Source of the DNA: Gelidibacter gilvus
GTDB taxonomy: Bacteria > Bacteroidota > Bacteroidia > Flavobacteriales > Flavobacteriaceae
DNA length: 64,000 nt
NCBI RefSeq assembly: GCF_004115975.1
Contig: NZ_SDDZ01000006.1
Span: 1-64,000 of the forward strand
Direction: 5' to 3'
Shown here piece after piece: positions 44,119-52,006 of this stretch. The notes below the pieces were generated by a model, which had not been told where the DNA came from, made no database searches, and saw only the letters and a list, made by a program, of their open reading frames with translations. A program made the position numbers and the translations under genes. Each line of letters begins with the position of its first letter. Positions within the stretch are counted from its first letter, which is position 1.

Positions 44119-44247
44119 ACAATATGTATAAGCAATGGCTTGTCCTCGCCTACTTGGAAAATCCTGCGGATTTTCCAATGGCAAGTACCTGTTTGCAATT
44201 GTCCGTGCATAACCACGCCACTGCTCATACACTAAACGTTGTGTGTA
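44119..44247 (+). other. attC-like imperfect hairpin element B (right part)
   Basis: Left arm AAC(aatat)gtataagcaatggc and right arm gccactgctcatacactaaacGTT pair imperfectly, with a central perfect stem at 44155-44177 (10-bp arms, loop tgc). The first bases of the left arm lie on the other side of the intron at 42242-42253. Compared with element A (26560-26700), the central stem has an a-t pair where A has t-a, a compensating change that supports a selected DNA or RNA hairpin. tgtgtgtaatt follows the GTT. Confidence 0.6.
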
Positions 44248-44383
44248 ATTCCCCTCTTTACGGAAAAAAAAATTAATCTCTTTAAGCTAACGTTTTAATG
44301 AGAATACAAAATGAAAATACTAAAAACACAAAATACTAATTATTAATTTTCAGTACATTACAAAAAGTTAGTCAGAATTTAAA

Positions 44384-44851
44384 ATGAAACGAAGAATATC
44401 AAGAAATATCAGAATATATAAATACCTATTTCTTACAATTGGAATCCTACTGATTTTACCAACTGCGAATTATTTTAGAAAAAATAACATTGATTTAAAA
44501 AGCATAATTCCGCTATTGATTTTTCTGATAATTTGTTTCGGACTTTACTACTTATTTGACAAAGCGAAAACTATTGAATTTGACAATGATTTTATTTATG
44601 TAATAGGAAAATCTGAAAAAGAAAAAATACCATTAAAAAATGTTTATAAAGTAAAGCTGACAATGATTGAGCTAAATTATTTGAATATATGGAAAATTGG
44701 CTATCTTAATAATGACGGAATAAAGAAAACTGTCAGAATATTACCAAGATTTTTTAATAAGCATTTTAAGGAATTTAAAGACCTTGTGAAAAACGCGAAT
44801 AAAGATGTGATAATTCAGAATTGGTCTCACTCATTTGACATCGACCAATAA
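44384..44851 (+). CDS. Small membrane protein, PH-like domain
   Basis: A 155-residue protein with two membrane segments at the N-terminus (YLFLTIGILLILPTANYF, IIPLLIFLIICFGLYYLF) and a C-terminal soluble part of about 85 residues (IEFDNDFIYVIGKSEKEKIPLKNVYKVKLT) that looks like a bacterial PH-like fold. No family is named. It starts about 140 bp after the GTT of the attC-like site and would be the next cassette in the row. A decayed group II intron begins 13 bp after its stop. Confidence 0.6.
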   Translation: MKRRISRNIRIYKYLFLTIGILLILPTANYFRKNNIDLKSIIPLLIFLIICFGLYYLFDKAKTIEFDNDFIYVIGKSEKEKIPLKNVYKVKLTMIELNYLNIWKIGYLNNDGIKKTVRILPRFFNKHFKEFKDLVKNANKDVIIQNWSHSFDIDQ

Positions 44852-44863
44852 AAACTACTGCCA

Positions 44864-45294
44864 ATCGAGTAGACGGGTGACGACTTAAAAGTCGCCACTG
44901 CGCCTCTCACACCACCGTACGTACGGGTCTCGTATACGGCGGTTCGCAAAAAGATGGGTTGAGTTCTAAGTAAACGTCGGTCAATGATTGGTATCCTCGC
45001 ATTTTTAAGCGTTTTAAAGTAATGGTCGTGCCTAAAATGGGACTATGTGCCGTTGCCCAACCACCTTTTCGAGTTCTGCTCCATGCATAGGCGTGGTCTT
45101 GGTCAATACCCAATCGAATGAGGTTTTTCCTCTTCCGTTCAGGTTTCTTCCAGTCGTGCCAAATACAGTAGCGAATTCGGTTTACTCATGTTTTCTTATT
45201 GTTTTTTCATAGGAATTCGTGATGCGCTTCGCTAAGTTCTGAGCCAACCATCAATATCGCGCAATTTGCCTGCTATGCTCGTTCCTCGAAAATA
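44864..45294 (-). mobile_element. Decayed second copy of the group II intron (3' part)
   Basis: From the junction at 44864 (same ..atcgagtag text as copy 1) the sequence follows the 3' end of the intron at 42254 onward, including domain V and the last ~100 codons of the reverse transcriptase. It carries a 55-bp insertion (45184-45238) absent from copy 1 and is cut off at 45294 by an IS21 relic. A short match to the intron's 5' region (the accctcta block) reappears at about 45560-45600. Intron copy 2 lies downstream of the PH-like gene just as copy 1 lies downstream of the beta-helix gene. Confidence 0.8.
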
Positions 45295-45485
45295 TTCGAT
45301 TTGTGCCAGAGATTTCGGTTTCATAGTGCCAGGCATTTCGGTTCAAACGGTGCCACTTTTGACTGTGTGTTAATAACCCATAACGGTTCGATTTATGCCA
45401 CAGTTCGACCACTCTCACCGCACCGCTTTGAAAGGTCAAGTATTAAATACTTTATCGCTTAAAAGAAGGCAATATGGCCAACATC
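45295..45485 (+). mobile_element. Relic of an IS21 upstream end
   Basis: This stretch matches, in reverse complement, the 24714-24890 region of the IS21 element: ttcgatttgtgccag, atttcggtttcatagtgcc, the caagtatta..tatcgcttaaaag leader, and the istA start ATGGCCAACA at 45474. Similarity stops right after the first codons of istA. The terminal TGG..ACTTCGG is missing on the left. It is thus a fragment, joined to the broken intron. Confidence 0.8.
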
Positions 45486-45666
45486 CTTGCGACTTGCTAA
45501 TTCTTCCTGTCGCTAATCCGGCGCATAAGAGATGCCTTTGTATTTTGGCACAAGTGTTACACCCTCTAATTTAAAATTTTACTTTGCAGTATAAACTGAA
45601 AAGTCAGTGCGTAAATCCCTCTACTGTGTTTATTCGGGACCTTGGCAACAATTCGAGCACAACAGA

Positions 45667-45712
45667 AAGTTCACTAATTAAGTGAACTTTTGTTTTTTTA
45701 TTTGTATCTTTG
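45667..45712 (+). promoter_or_regulatory. Promoter and operator of the HigBA genes
   Basis: A -7 box TATCTTTG (45705-45712) fits the Bacteroidota consensus TAnnTTTG exactly. Directly upstream is a palindrome with 9-bp arms (aagttcact at 45667-45675, agtgaactt at 45681-45689) and a 5-nt centre. Its place over the promoter is what one expects of an operator bound by the HigA antitoxin for autoregulation. The translation start is 20 bp downstream of the -7 box. Confidence 0.65.
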
Positions 45713-45732
45713 CACTATGATAAAAGAAAACT

Positions 45733-46053
45733 ATGGAAATAAATTTCGAGAAAGATTATCTGAAAGAATTGTACGAAAATGGTAAGGCTCGAAGCAAAAA
45801 ACATAGGTTTCAACCAAATGTTATCAAAAAGTATATACAAACAATAGATAAATTAAGAGTTGCGAATAGTACAGAAGAGTTATATCCCATTAGGAGTTTG
45901 AATTACGAAAAACTTATTGGCGATAAAAAAGGATTAGAATCTGTTCGAGTGGATGGCAAGTATCGAATAGAATTTACAACTAAACTAAAAGGAGAAGAAC
46001 CAGATAGTATTACAATATGCTCAATTATTGAATTGAGTAATCATTACAAGTAA
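45733..46053 (+). CDS. higB: HigB/RelE-type toxin
   Basis: A 106-residue RelE/ParE-superfamily toxin of the HigB group: KHRFQPNVIKKYIQTIDKLRVANS, LYPIRSLNYEKLIGDKKGLESVRVDGKYRIEF, ending SITICSIIELSNHYK. HigB toxins cleave ribosome-bound mRNA. As usual for HigBA, the toxin gene comes first. The antitoxin follows after 25 bp. Confidence 0.9.
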   Translation: MEINFEKDYLKELYENGKARSKKHRFQPNVIKKYIQTIDKLRVANSTEELYPIRSLNYEKLIGDKKGLESVRVDGKYRIEFTTKLKGEEPDSITICSIIELSNHYK

Positions 46054-46078
46054 TAACTACAAGCAAAAACAGGGAAAG

Positions 46079-47173
46079 ATGGCAACAAACAAAGTTTTAA
46101 CACCAGTACAAGCGACACATCCGGGAGTTTTAATTAAAGATGAATTAGATGCAACACCTGATTTAAACCAAAGAATTTTGGCAAAAGAATTAGATGTAAA
46201 ACCATCATTTTTAAATGAAATTATAAAAGGAAAAAGACCAGTAACCGCAGATATTGCAATTTTATTAGAAAAAATATTAGGTATTTCAGCGGACTACTGG
46301 ATGAAATTCCAATCTCAATATGAGATTGATAAGGCAAGAGTTAAGCAGAAAAACATTAAAAAAGTTAGAAATATTGAACTATGGAGCATTATCAAAGAAT
46401 ATGTTCCTGTTCGATATTTCAAAAAACACAACTATTTGAATGATGACATTGAAAGTGACATAAATACAATAAAAAATATATATGAAGTAGAAACTATTGA
46501 TTCTCTGGTGTCTTCTTTTTCTAAAGATAAATTTGCTTATTATCGTAAATCTGATAAGTTGAAAATTGATGAGAAAAATATGTTCGCTTGGAGTTCATTA
46601 GCTCAATATGAAGCTAAAAAACAAAAAACGAATACTTTTAATTTTGACAATTTAAATCAACTCTGTAAAAATCTGAATAATATCTTTTACGAAAATTCTG
46701 GGACACCAGAAAGAGTTAAAGCAGTACTTAATCAATTTGGAATTAAATTTTTGCTGATTGATAAACTTGAGAAAACACCTATTGATGGGTTTTCTTTTTG
46801 GTCAGAGAAAAACCCAGCTATCGCATTGACTTTGAGATATAATCGGATTGACAATTTTGCATTTACAATTATGCACGAAATTGGACATATAGACTTGCAT
46901 ATGAGAAATGACAAGGAAAGGAAATTTATGGACTTAACTACAAAACAGAATTTAGACAAATGCGAGACAGAAGCAGATAACTACGCTCAACAAAAACTGA
47001 TTTCTAAAGACATATGGCAAGACATTTTAGACAATCATCTTCCTTTAAACGATGAGAAAATAAAGGCTTTAGGAGATAAACATAAAATTAATCCTGCTAT
47101 ATTATTAGGTCGTGTTTGTTACGAAATGGACTACTACGCAATGAAAACCACGATTGACAAAAAAATGATATAA
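46079..47173 (+). CDS. higA: HigA antitoxin fused to an ImmA/IrrE-type metallopeptidase
   Basis: A 364-residue protein. Residues 1-85 are a HigA HTH (ATHPGVLIKDELDATPDLNQRILAKELDVKPSFLNEIIKGKRPVTADIAILLEKILG; read as HPGVLIKDEL, FLNEIIKGKRPVT and ILGISADYWM). The C-terminal part is an ImmA/IrrE (DUF955) domain with the zinc motif FTIMHEIGHIDLHM and a downstream Glu in CETEADNYAQQKLI. Ordinary HigA antitoxins have about 100 residues. The extra peptidase could sense stress or degrade a regulator to release the toxin; this is inference from other ImmA systems. Confidence 0.9.
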   Translation: MATNKVLTPVQATHPGVLIKDELDATPDLNQRILAKELDVKPSFLNEIIKGKRPVTADIAILLEKILGISADYWMKFQSQYEIDKARVKQKNIKKVRNIELWSIIKEYVPVRYFKKHNYLNDDIESDINTIKNIYEVETIDSLVSSFSKDKFAYYRKSDKLKIDEKNMFAWSSLAQYEAKKQKTNTFNFDNLNQLCKNLNNIFYENSGTPERVKAVLNQFGIKFLLIDKLEKTPIDGFSFWSEKNPAIALTLRYNRIDNFAFTIMHEIGHIDLHMRNDKERKFMDLTTKQNLDKCETEADNYAQQKLISKDIWQDILDNHLPLNDEKIKALGDKHKINPAILLGRVCYEMDYYAMKTTIDKKMI

Positions 47174-47201
47174 CTGTTGCCCATAAGGATATCAAAAATA
47201 G

Positions 47202-47231
47202 CGGTTCAGGTGTAAATCTGAACCGTTTTTT
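47202..47231 (+). terminator. Rho-independent terminator after HigA
   Basis: Perfect 8-bp stem cggttcag/ctgaaccg with an 8-nt loop followed by six T. It ends the HigBA transcript 28 bp after the HigA stop. Confidence 0.9.
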
Positions 47232-47506
47232 GGTTTAATAAAGTATATACCACTTGTGTTTCTCAGTAACAATTCCACATCTAAAAGCACCAGTTTTCAA
47301 TTGTACCTGAACCTTAAGTTCATGCATTTATATTCTTTTAAGATCATCAATTGTTGAATCAATTAAAATCGGGTTTCCCCATTTTTTATATTAGAATAAT
47401 TTACTTCCTGCCCCTGAAAAAGGTCTACTGCAATACAGTAGTCGGGATTGACATAAAAATCATTAGGTAATTAACTCTTCTGGGAGTAAGCCTTAAGATA
47501 AGGTTA

Positions 47507-47951
47507 TTGTCCGGTAAAAGAACCAAGACACTGCGACAAGCTCAGTAACCGCCACTGCGTTGAAAGAACCAAGAATCAGGACACAAACTGCAAAATTCTT
47601 AAACCTATATATTATAAAATTATATCTAACAAGAAATTAGTATATGGGTAGCATTTCCCATAAAATGAAAAACGAGAACATTAACGAACAAAACGTTTAA
47701 AATCCTTTATCAGTTTTAACTTTTACGAATGAACGTTTTTAGGAGTAAAGCTAATTTTTTGTCAAACTCAGCTCAGTCGAAGGCTAGGCAAATAAGCATT
47801 TCGACTGCGCTCAATGTGACATTTTGATTGTCCTTTTATCTGTTATTACACTTTTCGGATATACCGTAACTTTTAAGGCCGAGGAAATTTATAATCAGAC
47901 ATAAATAAAACTTTAAAAAGCACTCTTGTCCGGTCAAAGAACCAAGACACT
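47507..47951. repeat. Gene-free stretch with a 26-bp direct repeat
   Basis: The stretch ttgtccggtaaaagaaccaa (start 47507) recurs with one change at 47926 and the match continues through gacact. Between the copies lie two short palindrome-related pieces of common flavobacterial intergenic text (gctcagtcgaagg at about 47770 and tttcgactgcgctcaa at about 47798; compare 22005). No gene is seen between 47232 and 48010. Confidence 0.5.
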
Positions 47952-48010
47952 TCATAAAGCTATTAGTTTAGCATTATTTTAAAGTCATTTTAAGATATTC
48001 ATATTATATA

Positions 48011-48166
48011 CCAATTTAACAATGTAATGCCGCATTCAAGCTTGTTCATTGTCCGTTCTATTTCCTTGTTCATAATTTCCATAGCTAAGGCTATGCAAAT
48101 CAATCACAGCGTCATAGAACAAAAAAGCAACATCGCTTTCTGTGCGACATTACAAAATTAAATTGG
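48011..48166. repeat. MITE-like element with inverted ends
   Basis: A 156-bp unit. Left end ccaatttaacaatgtaatg and right end, read inward on the other strand, ccaatttaattttgtaatg match at 16 of 19 positions. Further inward, gccgcattcaagcttg faces a partly complementary block (aagc..gctttctgtgcg). It encodes nothing recognisable. A size of about 150 bp with such ends suggests a miniature inverted-repeat element or a REP-doublet; no parent transposase is in the window. Confidence 0.55.
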
Positions 48167-48258
48167 AATTATTGGTTTCTGGAATAGAGAGAATCATATC
48201 ACTAAAGCTAAGCTCCTAATTTAAAAAATACTATAAAAGGGGTTCTGCACCATCTGTC

Positions 48259-48286
48259 TTGACAATAGATTTTTTTTGTAACTTGT
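48259..48286 (+). promoter_or_regulatory. Probable promoter for the 48303 gene
   Basis: TTG at 48259-48261, a 17-bp spacer and TAACTTGT at 48279-48286 resemble the Bacteroidota -33/-7 arrangement, 17 bp before the start of the small gene at 48303. Confidence 0.4.
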
Positions 48287-48302
48287 ACCAAACCAAAAAC
48301 TT

Positions 48303-48572
48303 ATGATTATGGCTAAGAAAAAATTTGATCCTTCCTGGTTTTTTAATGTTGAAAAGATTGAAGACCTTAAAAAATTAGGAGACAATTCAGATGTCAAAGA
48401 TTACACCAATGTCTTTATGGATATTCTCAAGACCCCTATTCTCTTACGAACTATGGCAAGGATAATTGAAAAAGATGAAAAGCTTCCTTTAAAAATGATG
48501 GCTAAAGAAGTTAAATATCGAATGATGCAAATTTTAAACGAGGAGGAGTCATCGGGCCAAACACTAAACTAA
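48303..48572 (+). CDS. Small hypothetical protein
   Basis: An 89-residue (87 from the second ATG at 48309), charged, probably helical cytoplasmic protein: MAKKKFDPSWFFNVEKIEDL, VFMDILKTPILLRTMARIIEKDEKLPLKMMAKEVKYRMMQILNEEE (read as TPILLRTMARIIEKDEKLPL and the rest). Lys/Glu-rich, with no motif I can name. A promoter-like pair lies directly upstream and a strong terminator at 48786, so it is likely expressed. Confidence 0.6.
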   Translation: MIMAKKKFDPSWFFNVEKIEDLKKLGDNSDVKDYTNVFMDILKTPILLRTMARIIEKDEKLPLKMMAKEVKYRMMQILNEEESSGQTLN

Positions 48573-48785
48573 TCTTTCTTATAGATTGGCTTTGATCGAT
48601 AAGTCATTCCATATAATCTTCTTCGTACTAAGCATGTCTTATAATCTTAAATCAGGTTCCAATCTCATTCTTTTTGAAGAAAATGCAGATTATTCGAAAA
48701 ATAGATAATTTATGCCCCTGTTTGTGTTTTTCACCAACAATGCCACATTTAAAGAAATAGCTATAAATCATATGAAATTTATCCA

Positions 48786-48820
48786 CCCCTCTCAGGGTTG
48801 GGAACCCTGAGAGGGGTTTT
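48786..48820. terminator. Strong terminator hairpin
   Basis: A perfect 14-bp stem (48786-48799 with 48803-48816; cccctctcagggtt/aaccctgagagggg) with a 3-nt loop, followed by tttt on the plus strand. It follows the small gene at 48303 by about 210 bp. Confidence 0.75.
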
Positions 48821-49054
48821 AGTTATCAGTTTTGGTTTCAGTTTTCAATTATCATAATATGGCTGACCAAGGGATTTTCACCGCTGTTGATATTTTGCCC
48901 CAACGGCGTTTATCGTCTTTACTACGTTATCGGGTATAGAATATAAGTTCATTCTGGTGTTTTGTTATTTCGTGAGCACTCAAAGGATTGGATCGCCGTA
49001 CCCATTTTTCCTCATTGATTATTCTTCTTCCTGACCGCGGGGATTCTGACCGGA

Positions 49055-49270
49055 TTGATATGGTTGCCGTTTTCTTGGATCATAAAACATTGGGTCGGTA
49101 TTTTTCATACATTGACGAGAACAACCACAATTCTAACGCATTGGTATCTCTTACCCGAATATCGGTTTACAGTCATTCCATTTGCCATTGTTTTGATTTA
49201 TATTCTCACATTAATTATCTTAAAAAACAGAAGGAGAACTGTAAAAAAGCGACCCTACTACAGGGGTTAA
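49055..49270 (+). CDS. Possible small membrane protein or remnant
   Basis: A frame of 71 residues from a TTG, open for 16 more codons upstream. It reads like a membrane protein: FFLTAGILTGLIWLPFSWII (partly upstream of the TTG), then FTVIPFAIVLIYILTLIILK and a basic tail NRRRTVKKRPYYRG. No ATG start is present, so it may be the 3' remnant of a broken gene. It lies 160 bp upstream of the DUF6266 operon on the same strand. Confidence 0.35.
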   Translation: MIWLPFSWIIKHWVGIFHTLTRTTTILTHWYLLPEYRFTVIPFAIVLIYILTLIILKNRRRTVKKRPYYRG

Positions 49271-49433
49271 AAATCAGAAACCAATCAATGTCCCTTTTAT
49301 CTTCCTAATTAACTTACCTCGATTCCATTCCAGTAGTTTTAGAGACATAAATCTTCCCCAAGGTGTTCCCAACTTGTGAACAAAGGCTTTTTGTCTGTCC
49401 CATATTTGCCGTTCACTTTAAATCTTTTTTATT

Positions 49434-50189
49434 ATGGCAAAACAAGCTGGAATTATCAAATTGAAAGGAACTATTGATGACATTTCCTTTTACAGAACTG
49501 CCGATGGTCATATGGCCAGGGCAAAAGGAGGCATAAGTCGCCAGAGGATTCTTAACGACCCTGCTTTTCAAAGGACTAGGGAGAACGGATCAGAATTTGG
49601 AACCGCTGGTAAGGGCGGTAAGCTTATTCGAAACGCTCTCCGAAGTCTGATGCAACACGCCAAAGACCGATTGGTTGTGGGGAGACTAACCAAAGTACTT
49701 TTGAGTATCATCAAGACTGATGCTACTAATGAGCGCGGTCTTCGCACCATTGAAAATGGCACTATGGACCTTTTAATGGGTTTCAATTTTAATAGTGCGG
49801 CTCCTTTGGGAACCACTCTTTATGCCGCTTTTGATGCGTTATTTGACCGTGTGACCGGTGAAGCCACCATTGACTTGGAGGCTTATAGTCCGATGGTCCG
49901 TATTGCTGCTCCCGCTGGAACCACTCATTATCGGATTGCTTTGGGAGCTGTCGAATTGGATTTCCCGAACATGCAGTTTGGTTTCTCCACAAGCGATTCA
50001 GGAATTCAAACTTATGATCCTGTGGAAGTACCTGCCTCCACTTTGACGGTTACGCTCACCCCGGCTTCTACATTACCTGTGGTACAAGTTGTTGGAATTG
50101 AATTCTTTCAGTTCGTCAATGGTGAATATTACCCGCTGAAAAACGGGGCTAACAACGCTTTAGCTATTGTGGGAGTGGATAATATCTAA
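49434..50189 (+). CDS. DUF6266-family protein
   Basis: A 251-residue protein. The start, MAKQAGIIKLKGTIDDISFY, followed by RTADGHMARAKGGISRQRIL and the FQRTRENGSEFGTAGKGGKL block, is diagnostic of DUF6266, a flavobacterial family of unknown function. The C-terminal half is beta-rich (LDFPNMQFGFSTSDSGIQTY). Its codon use and GC content are higher than those of the preceding accessory genes. It is the first gene of a tight four-gene operon with DUF5675 and two small membrane proteins. Confidence 0.85.
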   Translation: MAKQAGIIKLKGTIDDISFYRTADGHMARAKGGISRQRILNDPAFQRTRENGSEFGTAGKGGKLIRNALRSLMQHAKDRLVVGRLTKVLLSIIKTDATNERGLRTIENGTMDLLMGFNFNSAAPLGTTLYAAFDALFDRVTGEATIDLEAYSPMVRIAAPAGTTHYRIALGAVELDFPNMQFGFSTSDSGIQTYDPVEVPASTLTVTLTPASTLPVVQVVGIEFFQFVNGEYYPLKNGANNALAIVGVDNI

Positions 50190-50192
50190 GCG

Positions 50193-50618
50193 ATGGAATT
50201 CAATCTTACCAGAGTTTACAAAAGTGGGGGTACGAACGGTACCCTCACTTTAAACGGGCATTTTGTCTGTTTCACTATCGAACTCCCCTGGAGAGAGAAC
50301 GCGAAAAACATTTCGTGCATCACGGAGGGAACATATGAACTTCAACCCCGATTTTCTGATAAGCATAAGACACACTTGCAGGTATTGGATGTTTATAATC
50401 GGAGTCAGATTCTGATTCATGCCGCAAATGATGCTTTAATGGAGCTACAGGGTTGCATTGCTCCGGTTATGCAATTGACGGGTATTGGAACTGGTATTCA
50501 GTCCCAAAGGGCTTTACAGAAATTACTATCTCTATGCCATCAGGCGAGGGACAGGAAAGAACCAATTTTGTTAAACATTAATTCCAATCGTTATGAATAT
50601 CTTAAACAGATACAATAA
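50193..50618 (+). CDS. DUF5675-family protein
   Basis: A 141-residue protein matching DUF5675: GTLTLNGHFVCFTIELPWRENAKNISCITEGTYEL (in its ELPWRENAKNISCITEG part), LIHAANDALMELQGCIAP and a C-terminal HQARDRKEPILLNI. The conserved His and Cys (IHAAN...LQGCI) resemble the active-site pattern of L,D-transpeptidase-like folds, so a peptidoglycan-linked activity is possible. It starts 3 bp after the DUF6266 stop and overlaps the following membrane-protein gene by 26 bp. Confidence 0.85.
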   Translation: MEFNLTRVYKSGGTNGTLTLNGHFVCFTIELPWRENAKNISCITEGTYELQPRFSDKHKTHLQVLDVYNRSQILIHAANDALMELQGCIAPVMQLTGIGTGIQSQRALQKLLSLCHQARDRKEPILLNINSNRYEYLKQIQ

Positions 50619-50847
50619 ACCCACCCCTAAATTTTTTCGTATCCTGCGCAACGTAGGTCTGGGTCTTGCTACCGCAGGAGGCACACTTTTGGCGGCGCCA
50701 ATTGCCATGCCAATGTGGATTGTGAGTGTGGCCACCTATTTTGTGGTGGCAGGCACCGTAGCCACGGCAGTAAGTCAGGCCGTTGTGCAGGACGGTGAGA
50801 GCCTAAGCGCCAACAACACCGAACAAGATGAAGACCCTATCGACTAA
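50593..50847 (+). CDS. Small membrane protein (holin-like layout)
   Basis: 84 residues with two hydrophobic segments (VGLGLATAGGTLLAAPIAM, WIVSVATYFVVAGTVATAV) and an acidic C-terminal tail (TEQDEDPID). It overlaps the DUF5675 gene by 26 bp and the next gene by 20 bp, so all are made together. Size and topology resemble small phage holins, but no holin family is recognised by sequence. Confidence 0.65.
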   Translation: MNILNRYNKPTPKFFRILRNVGLGLATAGGTLLAAPIAMPMWIVSVATYFVVAGTVATAVSQAVVQDGESLSANNTEQDEDPID

Positions 50848-51013
50848 AGTAGGTACGTTAGGCGGTATAGTGGCCTGCACATTTCCGCATATTGGCCGCC
50901 AAGAATTATTGGCCACCTGTATTTTGGCCATACTTGGAGCAATAATCAGTTTTCTGACAACGCTCTTGTTACGCCAAATTTTTAGATGGGCGAGCAAATT
51001 TTTCAAATCTTGA
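50828..51013 (+). CDS. Small membrane protein
   Basis: 61 residues with one to two membrane segments (LATCILAILGAIISFLTTLLL) and a basic C-terminus (RQIFRWASKFFKS). It starts inside the previous gene and ends 4 bp before a terminator. The last gene of the DUF6266-DUF5675 operon. No family recognised. Confidence 0.6.
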   Translation: MKTLSTKVGTLGGIVACTFPHIGRQELLATCILAILGAIISFLTTLLLRQIFRWASKFFKS

Positions 51014-51017
51014 TCAG

Positions 51018-51056
51018 TAGCCGTTGGGAGCATAAAAGTTTCTGACGGCTATTTTT
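51018..51056 (+). terminator. Terminator of the DUF6266-DUF5675 operon
   Basis: Stem tagccgt (51018-51024) with acggcta (51045-51051), a 20-nt loop containing further weak pairing, and a run of five T. Confidence 0.75.
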
Positions 51057-51506
51057 ATACCAAGATTATAAACTAGGAACTATGACAGCTTTTCTTATTG
51101 TATAAACATGTATTTCAAATTGTCTACCTAAGAGCAGGTTTCGATTTAACTTTAAAAGCTTAGTCAGCTCTGGTTATATCCCTCTACTCTTAACCAACCG
51201 AATTTTTAATCGGGATTAAAGTAGAGGTCTTTAAATTACATGTTTTATTTCATGACTTTGGATATGGTAAATGTAAGCAGGTACCAAAGCAATTAAAAGT
51301 TAACTATTTTTTAGGAAGTGCTCCACTATTGTCCGGAAAAATAACGCATTGTAGATAGTATTAACAACTCCGGTAAAATCAAATACTCCGAGAAACGCAA
51401 TCAAAACTTCGGAAAAGAGAAACCCAGCAACTTTTTAAACATGCTCTAATGTAAAAATAACAAAGGCATTTAAAAAAAATCGCCTATAAAATAATTGTAA
51501 CGAATT

Positions 51507-51548
51507 AACCACATAATCGGAATATATCCGATTATGTGGTTGATTTTT
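51507..51548. terminator. Long hairpin followed by T-run
   Basis: A near-perfect stem with 14-15-bp arms (aaccacataatcgga/tccgattatgtggtt, 51507-51541) followed by gattttt. It lies in the 0.8-kb gene-free gap 51057-51836, which also contains a weaker hairpin at 51185-51218 (cctctact/agtagagg). Confidence 0.6.
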
Positions 51549-51701
51549 CACGTTTAAAAAAATTCGCATCGTCTTTTTCTGGCGATGCGTGGTTTTCTAT
51601 GCTTGTATTGGATTTCTTATTGAGATCAACGACGTTAATCCCTCTTTCTTCGAAAAGCCAACTGATAATCAGCTAGCTATGAGTTTATCACCCAAAATTA
51701 C

Positions 51702-51733
51702 ACCCAATTCTGTTTGAATTGGGTATTTTTTTT
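51702..51733 (+). terminator. Rho-independent terminator-like hairpin
   Basis: Stem acccaattc/gaattgggt with a 5-nt loop and a run of eight T. The text before it (ttatcacccaaaattacaccc) has the look of the end of a lost gene, but no frame is recognised. Confidence 0.7.
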
Positions 51734-51836
51734 GTTCTTAACGTTTTTTTCTGATTAGATATGCCGAGTCACAAAATCCTTTAAACAGATTTATGATGAA
51801 ACTATTTTGTATTCTGTTTAAATATTAAATACAATT

Positions 51837-51986
51837 TTATTTTTTAGGTTTTTTATCAGGATTTAAAAATGTAGATGGTCTAGGTATCGTCGCTCCAGCA
51901 TTTGGCTTTATCTCAGGCGTGTCCCATCTTGTATTCTTTCCAATATTAAGATTATCTATTTTTTTAATTTTCTTGTCATCAGCCAT
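51837..51986 (-). CDS. 49-residue protein at the end of the type IIG operon
   Basis: Reads MADDKKIKKIDNLNIGKNTR, WDTPEIKPNAGATIPRPSTF, LNPDKKPKK. Hydrophilic, rich in Lys and Pro, with no predicted membrane part. It starts 20 bp after the stop of the membrane protein gene at 52007 on the same strand, and so appears to be the third gene of the restriction operon. The ATG is preceded by an A-rich leader. No family recognised. Confidence 0.5.
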   Translation of the reverse strand: MADDKKIKKIDNLNIGKNTRWDTPEIKPNAGATIPRPSTFLNPDKKPKK

Positions 51987-52006
51987 ATTATTTCTTTTTT
52001 GGATGA

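Larger units (their letters stand above)
40790..44239 (+). other. Integron-type cassette interrupted by a group II intron
   Basis: The unit starts TTACCTGCAAGC after a G at 40789. After the beta-helix gene comes gcctGCAGGTA, interrupted by the intron (42254-44118) and continued by AC at 44119. With the intron removed this reads GCAGGTAAC, which pairs with GTTACCTGC at the cassette start, exactly as the R'' and R' boxes of an integron cassette should. The site then forms an imperfect palindrome ending ..ctaaacG/TT at 44239-44241. The intron-free cassette would be 1585 bp. A look-alike right arm (gtgcttatataaacacGTT, 40773-40791) precedes the cassette. No integrase gene is in the window. Confidence 0.6.
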
